Origin: Immersiella caudata
Lineage: Eukaryota > Ascomycota > Sordariomycetes > Sordariales > Lasiosphaeriaceae
Assembly: GCA_030512335.1 (NCBI GenBank)
Contig: JAULSU010000004.1
Coordinates: forward strand, 2,666,001-2,730,000
Length of the DNA stretch: 64,000 nucleotides
Direction: 5' to 3'
Shown one piece after another: positions 1 to 11,764 of this stretch. A program made the translations under genes and the position numbers. The notes beneath the pieces were generated by a model. That model was not told where the DNA came from and did not search any database. It worked only from the letters and a program-made list of their open reading frames with translations. Positions within the stretch are counted from its first letter, which is position 1. Every line of letters begins with the position of its first letter.

Positions 1-431
1 CAGTATTCTCTTCTGGCGCTCCCTTTCCTCGGGCGATTCCAGCTCTTTCTCCTTTACCACGGTTGTCATATCCACCAAGCCCAGGTGCTTCGACTTATCC
101 AGATACTTCTCCAGCGTATCTGGCGGGTGGATCGGGTCAAATTCCTCAGTGGCGTCCTTGCCTGCGTATTTGAGAATAATTGTCATGCCGCCGGGGTGTT
201 CTACATTTATCAGTATCCCCCACCTCCCGAGTCCTGAAGGAATCTAGAACAAACCTACCAGGCAAGAAGCCGGTGACATCGTATGCTCTCCCCTACACGC
301 TGTCAGCCTCTTCTCTTGCCAACCCTATCTCACTCAACAGAACCACCTACATGGACGATCACCCAACAGTCCTTCTGGCTGTTATGCTTCGCCACCTCCA
401 CCCCCGTCAAGGCCGGGTTTTCCTGCGCCAT
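1..431 (-). CDS. CYB2: Cytochrome b2-like FMN-dependent L-lactate dehydrogenase, N-terminal part (cut by window edge)
   Basis: Flavocytochrome b2 oxidises L-lactate to pyruvate and passes electrons to cytochrome c, usually in the mitochondrial intermembrane space. Three exons are visible on the minus strand: 431-351, 292-259 and 200-1, with two 58-bp GT...AG introns (350-293, 258-201). The join gives an N-terminal cytochrome b5 heme domain: CWVIVHGRAYDVTGF followed by PEHPGG, the heme-ligating HPGG motif, and a downstream KHLG that supplies the second His. The linker that normally leads into the FMN barrel (EEFDPIHPPDTL) follows; the barrel lies beyond the window. The start ATG at 431 gives MAQENPALTGVEVAKHN, typical of fungal cytosolic-looking b2 paralogues: no clear mitochondrial presequence is seen, so location is open. 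A related FMN alpha-hydroxyacid oxidase with a b5 domain is the alternative. Confidence 0.85.
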
Positions 432-1380
432 CGCGTCTCTGCCTTACTCGACTCGATCCTAAGTCGTCAGTATCGTAGGTAGGCTCGCAGCTTTCCCTCT
501 AATGCCTCAGTCGTCCCGCGGTTCGAGCTCGATCCTGTACGCTTCGTCCCTCACCGCCGATTGTTGCTCAATTGCCAGTCTCTTACTCTCTGCGTCTGAA
601 AAACAGATCGACGGTCGGTCCAATCAACCTCTCACTGTCGGTGTCGCTGCCGTCACCGCCTCCGGAAACAGTCCCGGCTGTCTCAGTCGAGTCAATTCAC
701 CGACGCTCACTTTCAATTCATACGACTGCAAGAGCACTGGTCGTGTCAGTAATGTTCGCAGCAATAATAATAATAATAATAAAGTAAAGTAAGTACCCCA
801 AGAACCTGGAAAACGCACGGGAAGATGCTACTTTAAACGTAAATCACCACCGCCACTGGATTGACGGTCCACACTCGCTCGGTGCTAGCCCGTGTCTCGG
901 CCCATCGGGGCATTTGTGGGGAGTGAGTGCCCGTAAAGTAAGTGGGGCCCCACACAGACAGACACAGCAGCTGGATCCCTTGGTAGCTCAACCCGCCACA
1001 GTCACGTCACCGACTGACAATTTGCCCACAGGCGATTGGAGGAGCCAAGTTGCCTCGGTAAAGGGGAAAAATGGTACGGTACTCATGAGAAGCTGATATC
1101 GATTAATGTAATGGATTCTTCTCGCTAGCTGGTGAAAGCTCAAAGATGGCATTTCAACCAAGCCTTCCCAGGTATCTATCGGAATAGGTATCATAATCAC
1201 CCACCGCCACTGACGATGCGGGTCGTGATCTTTTCGTCATGCCGCCCAAAACTCCAGAAATCTCGAGAAATCCGCCTCGTGGCCACCAAAAAATTCACAG
1301 GTGGTGAGCCATGCTTCCCTTTGCGCCATGTCCCGCCCATGCCCTTGAGAATGACAATGATAAGTAGTAATACAAGGCAA
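432..1380. promoter_or_regulatory. Upstream region of the cytochrome b2 gene
   Basis: This stretch separates the b2 start (431, minus) from the 3' end of Scc2 (1381, minus), so it holds the b2 promoter and the Scc2 terminator. I see no convincing gene. It contains an (AAT)6 microsatellite at 763-780, a GTGGGG at 916-921 and a perfect 12-bp palindrome GTGGGGCCCCAC at 942-953. Both match the fungal CreA/Mig1 consensus SYGGRG, in the palindrome once on each strand. Carbon-catabolite control of the b2 gene is an inference from these sites. Confidence 0.4.
763..780. repeat. (AAT)6 trinucleotide microsatellite
   Basis: Six AAT units in the intergenic stretch upstream of the cytochrome b2 gene, in no supported coding region. 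Confidence 0.9.
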
Positions 1381-4300
1381 TCAGGACCAGTCCTCGAACT
1401 CGCCGTCGGCATCGAGATCCTCAGCGACTGGCACCTTTTTCGGTCTGCCACGCTTGCGTGGCTGCGAGGACGACCTTGCCCTCTTCTTTCTACCGCCTGG
1501 CGTGTTTCCGTGGGCTTTCCGCTTGCGGCCACGTCCTGCAGACGGCTCGTCTCCCTCCTCGTCGGAGCCCATACTAGGTGTAGCTGGCCCCTCCCCGTCC
1601 AGACCCTCGTCCTCATCCTGGACGAGGAACTCCTTGTCGATGTTCATCAACTCAACAAACGAGCTGCATGTCTCCAGCATCCGCTCCCGAGAGCTCAGCG
1701 CTGTGAGGTTCGTGTTGAGATCCGCCCAGAGCTTGTAGGCGGAGACACCCTGCACCTTGACCGGCGCTTTGCTGAGGTCTTTTGCTTGTGCCTTGGCCTT
1801 GCTATCGCGCCGGTTTGTGCCCATATTGTAGAGCCGCCGCAGGTATGTGCGCACTTCCCAAGCCGCAAGAAGAACCATGGCTCCTGTCACCAGCTGTCGG
1901 AGCCTCTTTGGGTTAACCTCCGTCGTGGCGGCGCTCGCTTGGGCTGCTGGGTCGGTAGCGTTGTCATCCAAGGCGTCCATGCGTACCGCGAAGACCTCCG
2001 ACTCGATGGCTTGAGCGACGGTTGCGCCAGTCGATGTTACCAGCTTCTCAATGTCCGAGACTACGGCGTGAAGCTCGCCGACTGTAAGGTACTCAAAGAA
2101 TGCGAGGTTATCAACGATGAACTGGGCATACTGCGCATGGGGGGGGATATCTCCTGACGCATTCAACTTGGACACGTCAAAGTCGATCTGCGCGCAGAGC
2201 TTCTCCAGGAACTTGTGCCTGTTTTTGGACCGACTGATTTTGAGAACGTCCATCCAGTTATGCAGTTTGGAATTGTTGTCTTTCTTCTCATCGTCCCGCT
2301 CTGGCTCGTACGCGCCTCTCGGGTCCCCCACGATATCCCGCTGGTACTCGAATACGACTTGCAGGGCTTTGACGTATTCACGCTCCACGACTGTTTCGTG
2401 CTTTGCATGCAGCCTCCTGTGCTCAGTGACGGCGCAATCCGCGATCCGAGAATTGGCCGAAGTCTCCAGTGCGATGAAGACGGCGATGGTTTCCTTCGGA
2501 TGCACCAAACCCTGGCGGTTGATACTGCCAATGACCTCGGTGGCGAGAAGGGCGCGATCGGTCGGACCAGACATGGCGATACGCTTGATATCCTTTAGAA
2601 ACCTGTTTGTTGTAGCACTGGCAATGTCGTCGTAGTTGGTGCCGCCGATAACAGTGAGCTCACGCTTCTTCTCTGCTTTCCCTTTGAGAGTATCCGCGTC
2701 TGGATTTTGTTCCGAGCGTTGCTCTTCTGCCGACAAGAATTCCTTGAAGGAATTCAGTATCACGGATTCCAGTTCGGGAATCGAGGGTTCGCTATCGAAG
2801 ACCTCGTGGAACGCTGTATACACATTTGCTTCTGCGTAGTTCCGAGGTGAAGACTCGCAGATCATGCCAGCTGATTCCAGCGCCGCGTTCCTCAGTTCCA
2901 GGGGAAACCTTGGATTCGCAAATGGTATGATAGTTTGTACCGCGAGCTTGGGGACAAGCTTTCCGTTCCACTTTGGGAAGGTCTTCTTCAAGACACCCTC
3001 ATGAGGCCCCAGCTTCCCATCCAACTGGCAGTGTTTGCAAATCGTGCCAACGATTTGTGAATATTTTTCTAGCCGCTTAGCGGTCTTGAGATCGGGCAGA
3101 GGTTTGTTTTCGGTGCCTTGCCGTCCTTTTTCGATTTGCGCTACTGCGGAGCTCAGAACTGCTGAGAGGTTGTGGAAGTCTTCCAGCAAAACGCTGATGA
3201 TCCAGCAGCAGGCCACGATGTCATCGGCTAACGACCGATGAACTCTGATCACTACCGGGAGCAAGAGGTTTCGTACTTCAGAGAGAAAGCTGGAGTGGGC
3301 AGTTGAAAGCTGTGGTAAGACCCTGCGGTAAATTGTGACCACCGCTCTGTTTGATGCTGAGTCCTGATTTGTGCTGATGCTCTGGATCACGGGCTTGAGA
3401 AGACACAGCTGCTCAAAGGTGAAGAGGTTGGCATCCGCCTTTGCAAAGAGCACCAGAACCGAAAGGACGTCTCGGCTGGACAGGGTGTCAGGGTCTGTCG
3501 AGTCTCCGTTGTCGATCAACTCGAACATGCTTGCCACTAACTTCTTGCAGACGGGCGCGGACGATTGTGCTGACTTCGACTCTGGGGCCAAGAGTGTTTG
3601 CAGCATTCTCTCAAGAATAGGGCTAAGTGCAGGGAGTTGGGGGGATCCCGGCTCCTTATCCTGACGTCCATCCTTGACAGTCTGGACCATCAGAGAGACG
3701 TGATCTGCAAGGGATGTTCGCAAGATGGCCGAGCTTTCGCCGTCGTGGAATGGTGCGAACCAGATTTCTTCCATCATCTGGAGAGCCAGCTCCTTGACGC
3801 TCTCTTCCTGGTCAAGGGTTCGACGGATCAGCGACTCCGCGATGCGGCTTCGGAGTTTCTTGTTGTTATTGCGAAGATAAATGTCCTTCGCGAGTTTCAT
3901 GGCTCGTTTGCGCACTCCAAGGCCCGAATCATAAAATCGCATCAGGATATAGCCAATGAAAGTATCCTCGAGCGCCGGTCGCAGACCGATACACTTGCCG
4001 ATGAGATTTAGCGCTGAATCCCGGACTTGTACTGAAGGGTCCATCAAGCAACTCTCGATCAACTCGACAATGTAATTTTTACGGCCAGCGCCACGGGAGT
4101 CGAGGATCGAGGGATCAGCTTCTAGCACCTGATTGATGCTCTTCAGGCTTCTGCTCTTGATGGTTGGCTGATCGCTGGTGGTCCCGCGCAGGAGAACCTC
4201 CATGATGTGACGGAATCGAGAGCAGAGCGGAGACTGCAAAAGGATTATAGCGTAGGAGAGCCGAGCCTGCGTGGTAGATACCTCCTTGAACGAGAATTGG

Positions 4301-7210
4301 TTTGAGAGCCATTGCCGATCCTGTATCATCTGCCGTAGTCGGTAGGCAAGACGCCCCAACTTACAGTCGCGTTCCGGATCCGAGTCTGCGAACCTACAGG
4401 TCGCGTGAACTTGATGGGCCCAGTTAGATATGGTGAGCGTTATTGCGCTTGACAGGTGAGGGTCCTCAGCAAATCGACTTTGAAGATACTCCAGAGTTGC
4501 GCGATATGGCCCAGTCCAGGCCACCATGTGCTCCGGTTGCTCTGTTTGCTCCAAGGCGGACGAGGCTAGGTCTCTCAGGAACAATCCAAGCTCGTCTGCA
4601 TCTCTGACGTCGAGTGCGCTCGCCGTCTTTCGCACATGGCCCCTCAGCTTCGAAATGGCTGCCCCCATGTTCCCAAGCACCTCGATCGCCATGTTTTTGG
4701 CTGGCACTGATTTCCCGGCTTGGTGGATGTTCGACATGGCTATCATAAGAGATACTAAAAGCATCTCGGCCGCAGGCCAATCGGGATTGTCCAGACAGAG
4801 GGTGAAGTCTTCGACGAAGAGGTCCAAGAGATTCCGAAATGGCGTATCCCCTGATTTGGTGGACTTGAGGGCTCGGCTGACGATGAATTGGACGACGTAG
4901 TTTGCGTCGCGCTTTGCTTCATCCACGAGCGGTGTTGCGATGCTGCAAAGTTCCTCAATCGCCTTGCCGTGTTCAGACGCGGCTTGCTCTTCATCCCCGA
5001 TAGAGAACCGGGTTGTACCGTTGGTATTGCCGATAACTTCCTCCTCATCGTCATCTTCAATAGACTGAAGTACTGTTGATCGGCCCCCATGCCTTGCGCC
5101 GTCTACTTTTCCAGCGCTCGTCTGAACCAAGCGCATGATCAGCGCGGAGACTGGCATTATGCTCGTGCCATCCACTAGTTTGAAACTTCGCGCGCGTTTC
5201 CCCACAGGCAACTTCTCGAGAGAGCTCAGAATATCGTCGAAGATGCCCCGTCGCTGCATCGGGTTGAGCAAAAAGATTTGCGACAACATGTCCATGGCGG
5301 CCAGACGAAGGCCGTCGAACCTCTGGGTGTCGATGACCGAGTCCTTTTCGGCGTTTGCGGTTTCCATGAACACCAGTCGAGAGGCTGCATACTCCAAGCC
5401 GCTCGTGACAGTCCCCGAAGTCTCGACCTTGGATATCAAGGTGGCCATCAGAGTGAAGAGCTTTTGACAGTCGTTGAAGAGAGCGACGATCTTTTTTTTG
5501 CTTGGTGAGAGGTATTTGAACAGCTCAGCGCCATCTCCTGAGCTCCTCAACTCTGCGATCGGGATGACAATGCCATCGGTGATTCCCTTGATGAGATCAA
5601 GGCATCGCTCAATCACATTGTCAGAATAGAGCTGTTTGTCCTTCCGGCCGCCGCACATCATCCTCAGTGAAGTCCTTGCGGCTAGAATTGTGGTCTGAAG
5701 ACTGGGCAGTTGCCGCAGCCAATGCTCGCCATCGGCGGCAGCCCAAGATGCCTCAACTTTGTAATCCAGAGACTCTAGTTGTTTCAGTGCATTGTCGCAG
5801 AGCCGCTGAAGCCGAAGCAAATCGTCAAGCGGTGCGCTTTCGAAGCAATTGAGATTGATCGCCTTGTTGAGCAAAGTTTGAGCTTTCGTTTGGGCTTGAG
5901 ACGACAAGGTGGTCTCGTTCTCTAAAGTCAAGATAATGTACTCGCTTCCTGATTCTGTTTGCGGGTTATAAATCTGCTCAGCATGTTGCACGTGTTGCAG
6001 GAACACCTTAAGGTCATGGAACGCTGCATCCGAGCGTTGCCGCATGTCTAGGCTCTCTCCATAGCCGTCCCCATCATCAAAACCTTCTCTCTTCCGTTTC
6101 CGGGCTGAAAGATTTGTCGGCTCCTCTGGTTCATCCGGAACGATGAGGTATTCGCTCTTGTTAAAGGCCGATTTGGGGAGCTCAACAGCAATACCTGTTT
6201 TCTGCGAGCCGCTAGGGCCCTTTGTTGGCTGTTGCTTGGGCGTCAACGGTGATGCCTCATCCTTGGGTTTGACAACGCCCTGCGGAGACAATACCGGTGG
6301 TCGCTCTAACTGCGGAGGCTGACGGGGGATCTGGGAAACGGGAGTCACGGCCGAGCTCAACTTTGGACTGGCACTGGATTTGACGAAGGAAGCCGATTGT
6401 TCAAGTTGACTTTTTGTGGGTAAAACAATCTCGAGCCTGGCTGCGTTCTGAGCATGCGCATGCTTATTTTTTTTCGCGGCCGAGTTCGACTTCAGCTGCT
6501 CTGCCTTTGGGACTAATGGCGAGGGCTTCGGCGAGGGCTTCGGCGCCGTCGGGGCGCGAGCCTCAACCTGTTGCCTATTCGGTGGGGGAGATTGAGTGGG
6601 TGTATCCGGTGTCGGGTACCGGAAAGCCGTTGGAGTTTGGTCGAAGACCATCTTGGACGTGGGTGTGAGGGTCGAGGCCCAAGAAGCGTGCTTTTCAGAG
6701 GAAGCGCTGTTGGACCGTGGGCCGACCTTGAACTTGCTGTCGCAAAGTCAGTACATCCGCGCTCGATGGCGACCTGGAAGCATACAATTCAGTGCTGCCG
6801 TTTCGCTCCATGAGATGTTGCACTTGGTTGACCGTTTGTTGCAAACGCCTGGGCAGCGGATCGTGGCCCAAGGCTTCTTGATTCAAGGCGTCAAACTCTT
6901 GACTGGAAACCAAGTCGATAAGGCTGGGTGCGGGTGAGGCCGAGCCGATGGTTGGCGCAGGAAGAATACCTACGAGTTGCGAAGCGTCAGTGAATAATAG
7001 TATTCTTGCAAAGTAAATAAAGGCATTCACTAGGGAACACAGTGCAAACGTACCTGAGTCAAACGGAACAATTGAGGTAAACGGAGTGTATGGCAGAGCA
7101 TCGCAAAGTGTGAAAGGCCTCGAACGAGATTGCGAGCTGCCTGCCGAGGGCTGCGAGAAGCTGTTTCCAGCCGGTCCGCCATTGTGGGCGGCGGGCCGAG
7201 GGGTTGACAT
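1381..7210 (-). CDS. scc2: Sister chromatid cohesion protein 2 (cohesin loader Scc2/Mis4/Nipped-B)
   Basis: Scc2, with Scc4, loads the cohesin ring on chromosomes in the nucleus. I read three exons: 7210-7054, 6969-6786 and 6736-1381, giving 1898 residues. The introns are 84 bp (7053-6970) and 49 bp (6785-6737, with a perfect TACTGAC branch point before CGACAG). The second intron joins ERNGSTEF to KFKVGPRSNS; without it the N-terminal reading frame stops. The N-terminal ~330 residues are Pro/Ser/Lys-rich and low complexity with the conserved early PFTSIVPF segment expected for Scc4 binding. The rest is an alpha-solenoid of HEAT repeats, for example PSVQVRDSALNLIGKCI and GVRKRAMKLAKDIY. The tail is acidic and then strongly basic (KKRARSSSQPRKRGRPKK, AT-hook/NLS-like). 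Length fits fungal Mis4/Scc2 proteins (about 1500-1900). It is divergent from Rpa12. Confidence 0.93.
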
Positions 7211-7737
7211 GGCGGTCGCTATCCACGGCGCATGGCTGGACGACGAGACAACCTTTGTCGGCGCCGCACCAGTGATTTCTTGTCGATACGGATTGGGCGT
7301 TATCTAGTGACGGTCGGCCATATATCGGCTAGCAAAAGCAGTGATGGAACGGAACGGCCTTGACGGTCGCGCAGTGGTGGGATCGCCGGATCCGGGACGA
7401 TTTGTCGGGAGCGCGAGAGGTGATGTGGGTTTGGCGACGGGAAGCGTTCAAGTTGAGGTCGACCTGAGATCCACCAAAAGCTCTACGCTAGCAAGACACC
7501 CCGGCCCGGCCGCGCTTGCCTGCCTGGATCAAGGCGAAGCTTTGGTCGCGAGCGTACTGTGGTCTGTGCGCTAGGGTCCACTTGGCTAGTGCTAAGTCTT
7601 TGAGATGCCGCCGGCAATGCGCAGGCCGAAAATTTTGTCCCATGACTGCTGCGAAGAGACACTGATTTCTCAAAACCTCAAGATTTCACGACGACTTCTG
7701 CAGACGCAGTTCGTCCAGGCTTTCAGTTTACGGTAAA
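7211..7737. promoter_or_regulatory. Shared divergent promoter of scc2 and RPA12
   Basis: A 527-bp stretch between two start codons pointing away from each other. No ORF here has support and I see no named operator. It must contain both promoters. Confidence 0.5.
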
Positions 7738-8227
7738 ATGGCGGCAATAGGATCTTTGATCTTCTGCACTGACTGCGGCAACTTGCTGCCGGCGTCTAAA
7801 GGCAGTGAGAAGAACATATTGCGATGCGGCTGCTGTGGAGCTGAGAACCCAGGTGAGTGCCTGACGATGCGATTGCAGCCGAAACCCCTGAGCTGACCGA
7901 TTGCTCAGATCACCCTCCGAGAACCATCACAACAAGGACCAAGCCTTCCGATTTTCCCTCCTTGCTGCGCCAAAAACTCTCAATCGTCCAGACAGTAGAA
8001 AGGCACAAGGTTCAGACCGAGAGAATGGACGCGAACACGGATTGTCCGAAGTGCGGTGTTCGCGGCGTTCGGTATTCCGAAGTGCAACAACGCAGTGCTG
8101 ACGAAGGCTCAACAATCCTCTACAATTGCACTTGCGGTCACAGGTGCGCTTTCAGTTCTTGGCCCTTGCTGTTTTAGAATTGCGTTTCGCTAACATTGCA
8201 CCTTGTAGATGGTCTGTCAACAACTGA
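7738..8227 (+). CDS. RPA12: RNA polymerase I subunit Rpa12 (Pol I subunit 9-like)
   Basis: Rpa12 is the Pol I subunit for RNA cleavage, proofreading and termination in the nucleolus. Exons are 7738-7852, 7909-8143 and 8209-8227, with introns of 56 and 65 bp, giving 122 residues (yeast Rpa12 has 125). The N-terminal zinc ribbon has C10-x2-C13 and C30-x2-C33 (FCTDCGNLL, LRCGCCG). The C-terminal TFIIS-like ribbon has CPKCGVRGVRY, then the catalytic acidic hairpin RSADEG, then CTCGHRW and the ending SVNN. The last exon is only 19 bp and supplies WSVNN, so the gene is easily truncated in automatic models. The 3' end lies 78 bp from the convergent DOHH gene. Confidence 0.95.
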
Positions 8228-8305
8228 AGCGTGTCACAAGTCGCGTGTGGCTTCTGTATTCCTGCACTGTCAGATCTACTGCTACTACATGATACTATTC
8301 GTCGG

Positions 8306-9360
8306 TTAAACAGTACCAGTGACCTCTGGGATCAGGGCGTACTCGGTTTGATCGCTCTTCTCGTACTCGGCCATATCCAGCGCAACGATGACGCTTTCCC
8401 GGACCACCACTTCCTTGTCATGTAGGAATCTTTTCAGAGTCTCCTCGACACCCTCCTCATCACCAAGACTCCCCAGCGCCTCGGCAGCTTCGTGCCTGAC
8501 CATACTTGCCTCCTCAAGATTACTGAGAGCTGCTGTCAGAGCAGGAATGGATGCAGGGTGCGATAGTTGGCCGAACACAAAGGCAATCTCGTGGCGAAAC
8601 AAAGCCGATGGGTCTGCAAACCCCTTGGCAAGTGCCTGGACAGCAGGCACAGCGGTTGGAAGGTCGGGAGGGGATGCCAGATCGCGAAGAGCGAACATGG
8701 CTCGATACCGCTTGAAGAGTGCAAGTGATGTGTCCATCAAAGCCTTCTCCAGCTCTTCCACCGACTTGTTTTCCTCAGGCATGGGGGGCGCAGGATCGAC
8801 TGAGGCGAAATCACTGTTACACGAGTTAGCAGCCCTACCAACCGAAAAAAAGAATTGCAATCAAATATGTACCTCTGCCTCAGCTTCTCCTCCTTCCGCT
8901 GCTCTGAATTCTCCCATTCTATCCTGTCGATAGCAATCTCGCAAGTCTCTGTGACAACCACATCCTCCCCCTCGCGATCACGAAACTGCTGTAGCACACC
9001 CAAGCTCTGCGCATCCCCAAGCGCGCCCAGTGCCTCGGCCGCCTCGTGTCTGCACATGGGATCCTCCTTCAAATCCTCCAAAACGGCCGTCAAGTGTGGC
9101 ACCGCCGCATCATTCCCCGTTTGTCCAAGACAGTACGCCAATTCATGCTTGAGTAGGGCAGAAGGCGACACAAACGCTGCGGCAATGGCTTCGATGGCTG
9201 CAACCGACTCGTCACCAGAGCTTTGGCGCGCAAGGTGCTTGAGCGAGAAGAGGGCGCGGAAGCGAACGGGAAGGGGTGTCTTTTCGGAGCAGAGACTCTC
9301 GCGGAGGGTAGCGATGGCAGCGCCGCTGGATGCGACTTCGTTCTCTGTTGGGGCGGTCAT
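8306..9360 (-). CDS. LIA1: Deoxyhypusine hydroxylase (DOHH)
   Basis: DOHH makes the second step of hypusine formation on eIF5A, hydroxylating deoxyhypusine with a di-iron centre in the cytosol. Two exons, 9360-8873 and 8813-8306, with a 59-bp intron (GTACAT...GCTAACTCGTGTAACAG), give 331 residues, the usual size. The protein is two halves of HEAT-like repeats. Four His-Glu iron-ligand motifs are visible: LLKHELAY, MCRHEAAEA, LFRHEIAF and MVRHEAAEA, so the site looks complete. The halves are joined by an acidic/Pro linker (DPAPPMPEENK) located right at the splice junction. Confidence 0.95.
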
Positions 9361-9930
9361 CTTGGGAGCTGTGGTGATGGGGCCGCCGCAGCTGGGACAC
9401 GGCGTCGAAGGTGGGTGTTATGGAACGCGGGGTGGTAAAAAGTTTTGGAGGGGTAGTGGATTGATAACGATAAGCGGGGCACTAAGGCTGATGGCTCCCT
9501 AACCCTGAAGTTCAGAACAGTTAGGTATTCCCGGGTCAAGCACATGTCTTGGCCTTGGAATGATGCTACGCTTGATATTTTGTTTTCTACTATTGATCTT
9601 TTGTCTTCTAGGAGCATTGTCTTCAGAAAACGTCCATTTGCAGTATACGACACGTCTATTTACACCGCACCCCTCCGCATAACTCATAACTACCTACCTC
9701 TTAAGCCTTCATTAAACCAGGTAACGAAAGGTATGTATTAGCTGAGACGCCTCGTTTCATAACCTAGATGCCTCTTTAAATAGTAATATGCCTTTTTAGA
9801 TATCCCGGATACCTCTCCAGATAGCCTGGATGCCTCTCTACCTGGTTTGGACGCCTTCCAAACCCACATGTATGTGTGCGCATAGTACAAATAGACAAAA
9901 GATATGGTGCGAGCAGACATTCTCTTGTCT
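9361..9930. other. AT-rich spacer with a 21-bp repeat array
   Basis: Promoter side of DOHH and 3' side of the XPG-like gene. The notable content is the tandem array described separately at 9747-9863; nothing else is supported. Confidence 0.5.
9747..9863 (+). repeat. Degenerate 21-bp tandem repeat, about six copies
   Basis: Units begin with acgcctcg, atgcctct, atgccttt, atacctct, atgcctct and acgccttc at 9747, 9768, 9788, 9809, 9830 and 9851. The spacing is 21, 20, 21, 21 and 21 bp. Read on the plus strand in the frame of GAT GCC TCT, the units give D-A-S-x-x-x-x heptads (for example DASLNSN, DTSPDSL, DASLPGL). The one-base loss in the third unit breaks the frame, so it is not a working gene. 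A related array lies at 49109-49255. Confidence 0.7.
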
Positions 9931-11764
9931 TTAATCCTGTCTAGCTAGAATGTCGAACGGGTTTCTGGATAGTGGCCGAGCAGAGGCAGTTATGGGCATC
10001 GAGGCCTTGCGCTTCTTTGCCTTTCTTCCTTTTCTCGGTGTCGGGGCCTTCCGTATGGCCTCGATTTGCGTAAGTATTTCGTGTTCTCCAGAAAAGAGAT
10101 CGCTCAAAGATTGCAGTCCGTTTGCTTGCCCCAATTTACGAAAAGACTCCCCAAAGTCTCTGGCAGAAGGGAAAGCAGTGAGCGGGGGCAGCGACACAAG
10201 ACGCTCTCTCAGCTTTGCTGCTTCGGGAGGAATCTCTTTGGAAGCGTGATAGGCCGTAAATTCTAAAAGCTGCTTTAGAATCCTTAAGGAGTAGAGCAAC
10301 CCCTGCACCTGTGCAAGGAGGTGGATGAATCCCCATGATCCTTGGTCGAGTGTCCCAAGCGTGTATTGTCGGAGCTGCTCAAAACATGGCGGGCTCTCTT
10401 TTCCCTGGCGGAGGCTCAAGTTGACATCCTGATAAACTGCCAACATCATCCAGATGAGATCGGGATTTGTGGTCCCAGTTTCTATGCGCGAGAGCAGGTC
10501 GAGCAACACTGAACTCTCTCTGCCGATATCAAGCTGCGCAAAGCAGTGGACCTGAAGACCGGACGAAGGTGATTGTGGCCTTCGAAATTCCGCCACGGAT
10601 AATATCGGCTGGCCCCGAATCACCTGTAGGAGAGAGTAGGCTAACTGCCTCACAATCTTGCTCTGCTCCCATGCGCTAGTGCGAGCCGAATAATCCAAGA
10701 GGAAGGGTAGGTAGACAGACAGATCATTGCTTCCAGACCCGCTATCCTCTCCGGCGGGAAGGCAACGCAGAGCCAGCTCAGAAACTCTTGGATCCAAAGT
10801 TGGGCGATCACCGTTCTCGACGCTCTCTATAACCGTCTCGGGGGATATGTATGATTGGACGAATTCATTGTAAGTCGAGGGGCTGATGGTGGCAGCGGTG
10901 GACTTCCTTGCCAACTCAGCAGCTTGCTCAATCGTAAGACTGGGGTCAGTGATCAGCTCGAAGGCTAGTTTGGAAAGACCCTGGTCCGACTTCAGTGATA
11001 GCCTCGCGCAGATTTCCTCTACGCGAAACAGCGGAGCGTTCAAGGTTTTCGTTTCCACGTCGAGGCCAATATCCGCCAAGAAGACAACACCACCGTTGTT
11101 GCCTAGTTTGTGGACAAGAAGATCTGAGTCAGATGTCAACACCAGGCCCCCGTGGATGCGGACAATCTCTGCGCAGAAGCCATCTGCTTCTCCAGCCACC
11201 ACTTTGACCCGAGAGCCATAGCGAGGCGAAGTCGACAGAGAGTCAATGATAGCCGCCACTAAAAAGCTAGGAACCGGAGCAGCCACCTTGGCCTCCTTTC
11301 CGCGGGTTTTTGGAAAGAGTTCCACCGCCGCCTTCTCATCGAACTCGGCTCGTTGCCTTGGGACGCCGTCTGGATAGGCTAAGCGGTAATGTTCGAGTTG
11401 CTTCGTCGTTGCTAAAACACGCTGCATGCGCTCTTCCCTCTTCGCCTTCGGAAGCAGCCCGTCAAAGATGATGGCTGAGCTGAGAGAAGGATTAGCCCCA
11501 GTGATCGAATCGTTCTAGAGTTGCAATGCCTGGTTACACATGAATGCCAGATTCTTCGACCTTGCCCAGCCACGCCACTGCCGTCTGTCCCAGCAGCTCG
11601 TATGATGGTTGTTCAAAGGGACTTGACTTCAGGGTCTTCCTCTGACAAAGCCCTAAGACATGGTAGGCGAGCGCAGGTCCGTCAATGGCTGTCGGGCAAG
11701 GGCCAACCTTCCTCCTTGGTGTGGCATATGGCTCGAGCAGTCTCTTGAGACCAGGTATTCCCAT
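9931..11764 (-). CDS. XPG/FEN1-fold asteroid-like domain protein
   Basis: This belongs to the asteroid branch of the XPG/FEN1 nuclease superfamily. Exons 11764-11538 and 11479-9931 (58-bp intron) give 591 residues. The start chosen gives MGIPGLKRLL, the canonical XPG N-terminus; an in-frame ATG 15 codons upstream is less likely. The N-terminal block has AIDGPALAYHVL and SAIIFDGLLP, the second formed across the splice. The XPG-I block has VVAGEADGFCAEI and VLTSDSDLLVH, so several metal-binding acidic residues remain. The helix-hairpin-helix region typical of FEN1 is not recognisable, and the C-terminal ~300 residues are a fungal-specific helical part ending in a basic patch (KGRKAKKRKAS). Nuclease activity is inferred, not shown; asteroid proteins often lack part of the catalytic set. 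Confidence 0.75.

Noticed and set aside
1132..2157. A 341-codon plus-strand ORF
   Set aside because: It lies antisense to the well-supported C-terminus of Scc2 and has no family likeness; it comes from codon bias of the real gene.
7738..8227. Reading Rpa12 as TFIIS or Rpb9
   Set aside because: Length of 122 residues, one ribbon at each end and RSADEG/RWSVNN fit Rpa12; TFIIS is longer, and Rpb9 lacks the DE hairpin.
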